Assembly (NCBI GenBank): GCA_002337005.1
Contig: DDFD01000092.1
Coordinates: forward strand, 1-7,677
Direction: 5' to 3'
Source: Flavobacteriales bacterium UBA1937
Lineage (GTDB): Bacteria > Bacteroidota > Bacteroidia > Flavobacteriales > Weeksellaceae
Length of the DNA stretch: 7,677 nt
In this document: positions 6,521-7,677 of the stretch, one piece after another
How the letters are laid out: every line of letters starts with the position of its first letter
Position numbering within the stretch: the stretch's first letter is position 1
Notes under the pieces: generated by a model
The model's input: only the letters and a program-made list of their open reading frames with translations
Told to the model about the DNA's origin: nothing
Database searches by the model: none
Translations under genes and position numbers: made by a program

Positions 6521-7677
6521 TTAAAATGCATTATATGATAAACCTAGACCAAAGTACATTGCTTTAGCTTTAGCCTGTCCATAAAAATTGTAATATGCGT
6601 TCTTTACTTGTCTTGATTCTGGGAAAGAAATAGCAGCTGCTAAATCTACACCAAGTTTTCCGAATTTATATCCAATACCTCCCGTTATTACGCTTGCATC
6701 AAAAGAAGGTGTTTCTGGAATAAAATATTTATCTTCATAAGGAGACTCGTCATAATAATACCCTAATCTTCCCGCAAATTTATCAGAGAACATATACTGT
6801 GTACCAAATCTGAAAGTTTTAGCATTGTGGAAGTTTTTAGGAGTACTTAATACCGTTGGATCTGAAGGATTATTGGTTGCAATCGGTGCATTAGCAAAAT
6901 CCAGAGTCAATTTATTATATCTCTCCCAACCATGATAGTTGAAATCAGCAGAAACCAACCATTTTGGAGTAACTTTATAGGTAAGACCAATAGTATATTC
7001 ATCTACTAAAGGTAGTGTAGCTGTAAAACCATCTTGCCCTTGTGCATTTAATCCTAAACTAGAATAAAGAGCAGAAGAAATATTAAAAGTCGCTGTACCC
7101 TTCTTAGCCTTCATTTCTACTGGCGAACGATAAGCAATACTCACATCTAGTTTATCACTTGGTTTTAAATAGAAACCAAAACCAAAACCAGTTCCTGAAG
7201 CTTTATCATCTTTAATGTTTAATGTACCACCTAGTTGGTTAACAGCCTTATCCCAATCTACCAATCCTTTGGCATAGATAAAACTACCTCCTATTGCAGC
7301 CCACTCATTAAACTTAAATGATACCATTGGCTGAAAATAAAAACTTTTCAATTCCATTTTTTGTACCATTTCATTACCTGCCCAATTATCTGCCCATTTT
7401 ACAGTACTACCAAAAGGGGTAGTTACACTAAGACCTACAGAAACCGTATTGTTTACCTTATATGCAATAGCTGCATAAAGAGGTGTGCCCAATGGATTGT
7501 CTGTTTTGAAAGATTGAAGGGTAGATAAATTTTGATATTCTACTTCGGATTTTGCACCAAATGCGCCTACTGCAACACTCAGTTTGTTGGGTATAAACGA
7601 TATCCCTGCTGGATTGAAAAATGCAACACTCGCATCTTCTGCGTGGGCACTTGTGTGCGCCATAGCAAGCTGTTTCA
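6521..7677 (-). CDS. FadL/OmpP1/TodX-type outer-membrane transport porin; 5' end cut by window edge
   Basis: FadL-family proteins are 14-strand outer-membrane barrels, plugged by an N-terminal hatch, that import long-chain fatty acids or other hydrophobic compounds. The family signature AEDASVAFFNPAG (counted from Met 7663: residues 8-20) is the hatch motif that normally follows the signal peptide by a few tens of residues. Then come alternating amphipathic strands rich in Gly/Tyr/Phe, such as GFGFGFYLKPSDKLDVSIAY and WLVSADFNYHGWERY, ending in the C-terminal strand MYFGLGLSYNAF with a terminal Phe typical of barrels. The first Met in the window (7663) is unlikely to be the true start: the frame stays open upstream (KQLA before it) to the edge, and neither signal peptide nor N-terminal hatch is present. 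The gene therefore starts outside the window. It precedes the GDSL lipoprotein gene by 12 bases, so the two are almost surely co-transcribed. The ligand is not determined by sequence. Confidence 0.9.
   Translation of the reverse strand, partial: KQLAMAHTSAHAEDASVAFFNPAGISFIPNKLSVAVGAFGAKSEVEYQNLSTLQSFKTDNPLGTPLYAAIAYKVNNTVSVGLSVTTPFGSTVKWADNWAGNEMVQKMELKSFYFQPMVSFKFNEWAAIGGSFIYAKGLVDWDKAVNQLGGTLNIKDDKASGTGFGFGFYLKPSDKLDVSIAYRSPVEMKAKKGTATFNISSALYSSLGLNAQGQDGFTATLPLVDEYTIGLTYKVTPKWLVSADFNYHGWERYNKLTLDFANAPIATNNPSDPTVLSTPKNFHNAKTFRFGTQYMFSDKFAGRLGYYYDESPYEDKYFIPETPSFDASVITGGIGYKFGKLGVDLAAAISFPESRQVKNAYYNFYGQAKAKAMYFGLGLSYNAF

Noticed and set aside
7661..7663. Met at 7663 as the start of the porin gene
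   Set aside because: The frame stays open to the window edge, and a start here would give an outer-membrane protein without a signal peptide or N-terminal hatch.

Overview
The window looks like a chromosomal segment of an AT-rich member of the Bacteroidota, most likely class Flavobacteriia near the Chryseobacterium/Weeksellaceae group. This rests on protein character (LepA, Prs, L25, an OmpP1/FadL-type porin paired with a GDSL lipoprotein), on A/T-rich leaders without clear Shine-Dalgarno sequences, and on promoter-like TAnnTTTG elements typical of the phylum. Genus-level placement is inference. All seven genes lie on the minus strand, so transcription runs from high to low coordinates. There is no tRNA, rRNA, mobile element, CRISPR array or gene-free stretch over 300 bases.

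In transcription order: (1) 7677-5018, a FadL/OmpP1-type outer-membrane porin whose 5' end is cut by the window edge, followed 12 bases later by a large SGNH/GDSL lipoprotein. This looks like a lipid hydrolysis and uptake pair and ends in a strong hairpin terminator. (2) 4933-3301, prs (PRPP synthetase) and rplY/ctc (ribosomal protein L25), a conserved pairing, ending in a perfect 11-bp hairpin terminator. (3) 3172-1537, a tight three-gene cassette of ECF sigma factor, single-pass membrane protein (probable anti-sigma) and secreted Spy/CpxP-like protein, closed by a 10-bp hairpin terminator. (4) 1439-1, lepA (elongation factor 4), with its own promoter-like element and its C-terminal fifth outside the window.

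Two units are housekeeping (translation and nucleotide precursors) and two concern the envelope. The least well described element is the sigma/membrane protein/Spy-like cassette, which resembles an envelope-stress signalling module in which the periplasmic protein could be the sensor or a chaperone effector. No clearly unprecedented system is visible; most of the content is ordinary core genome.
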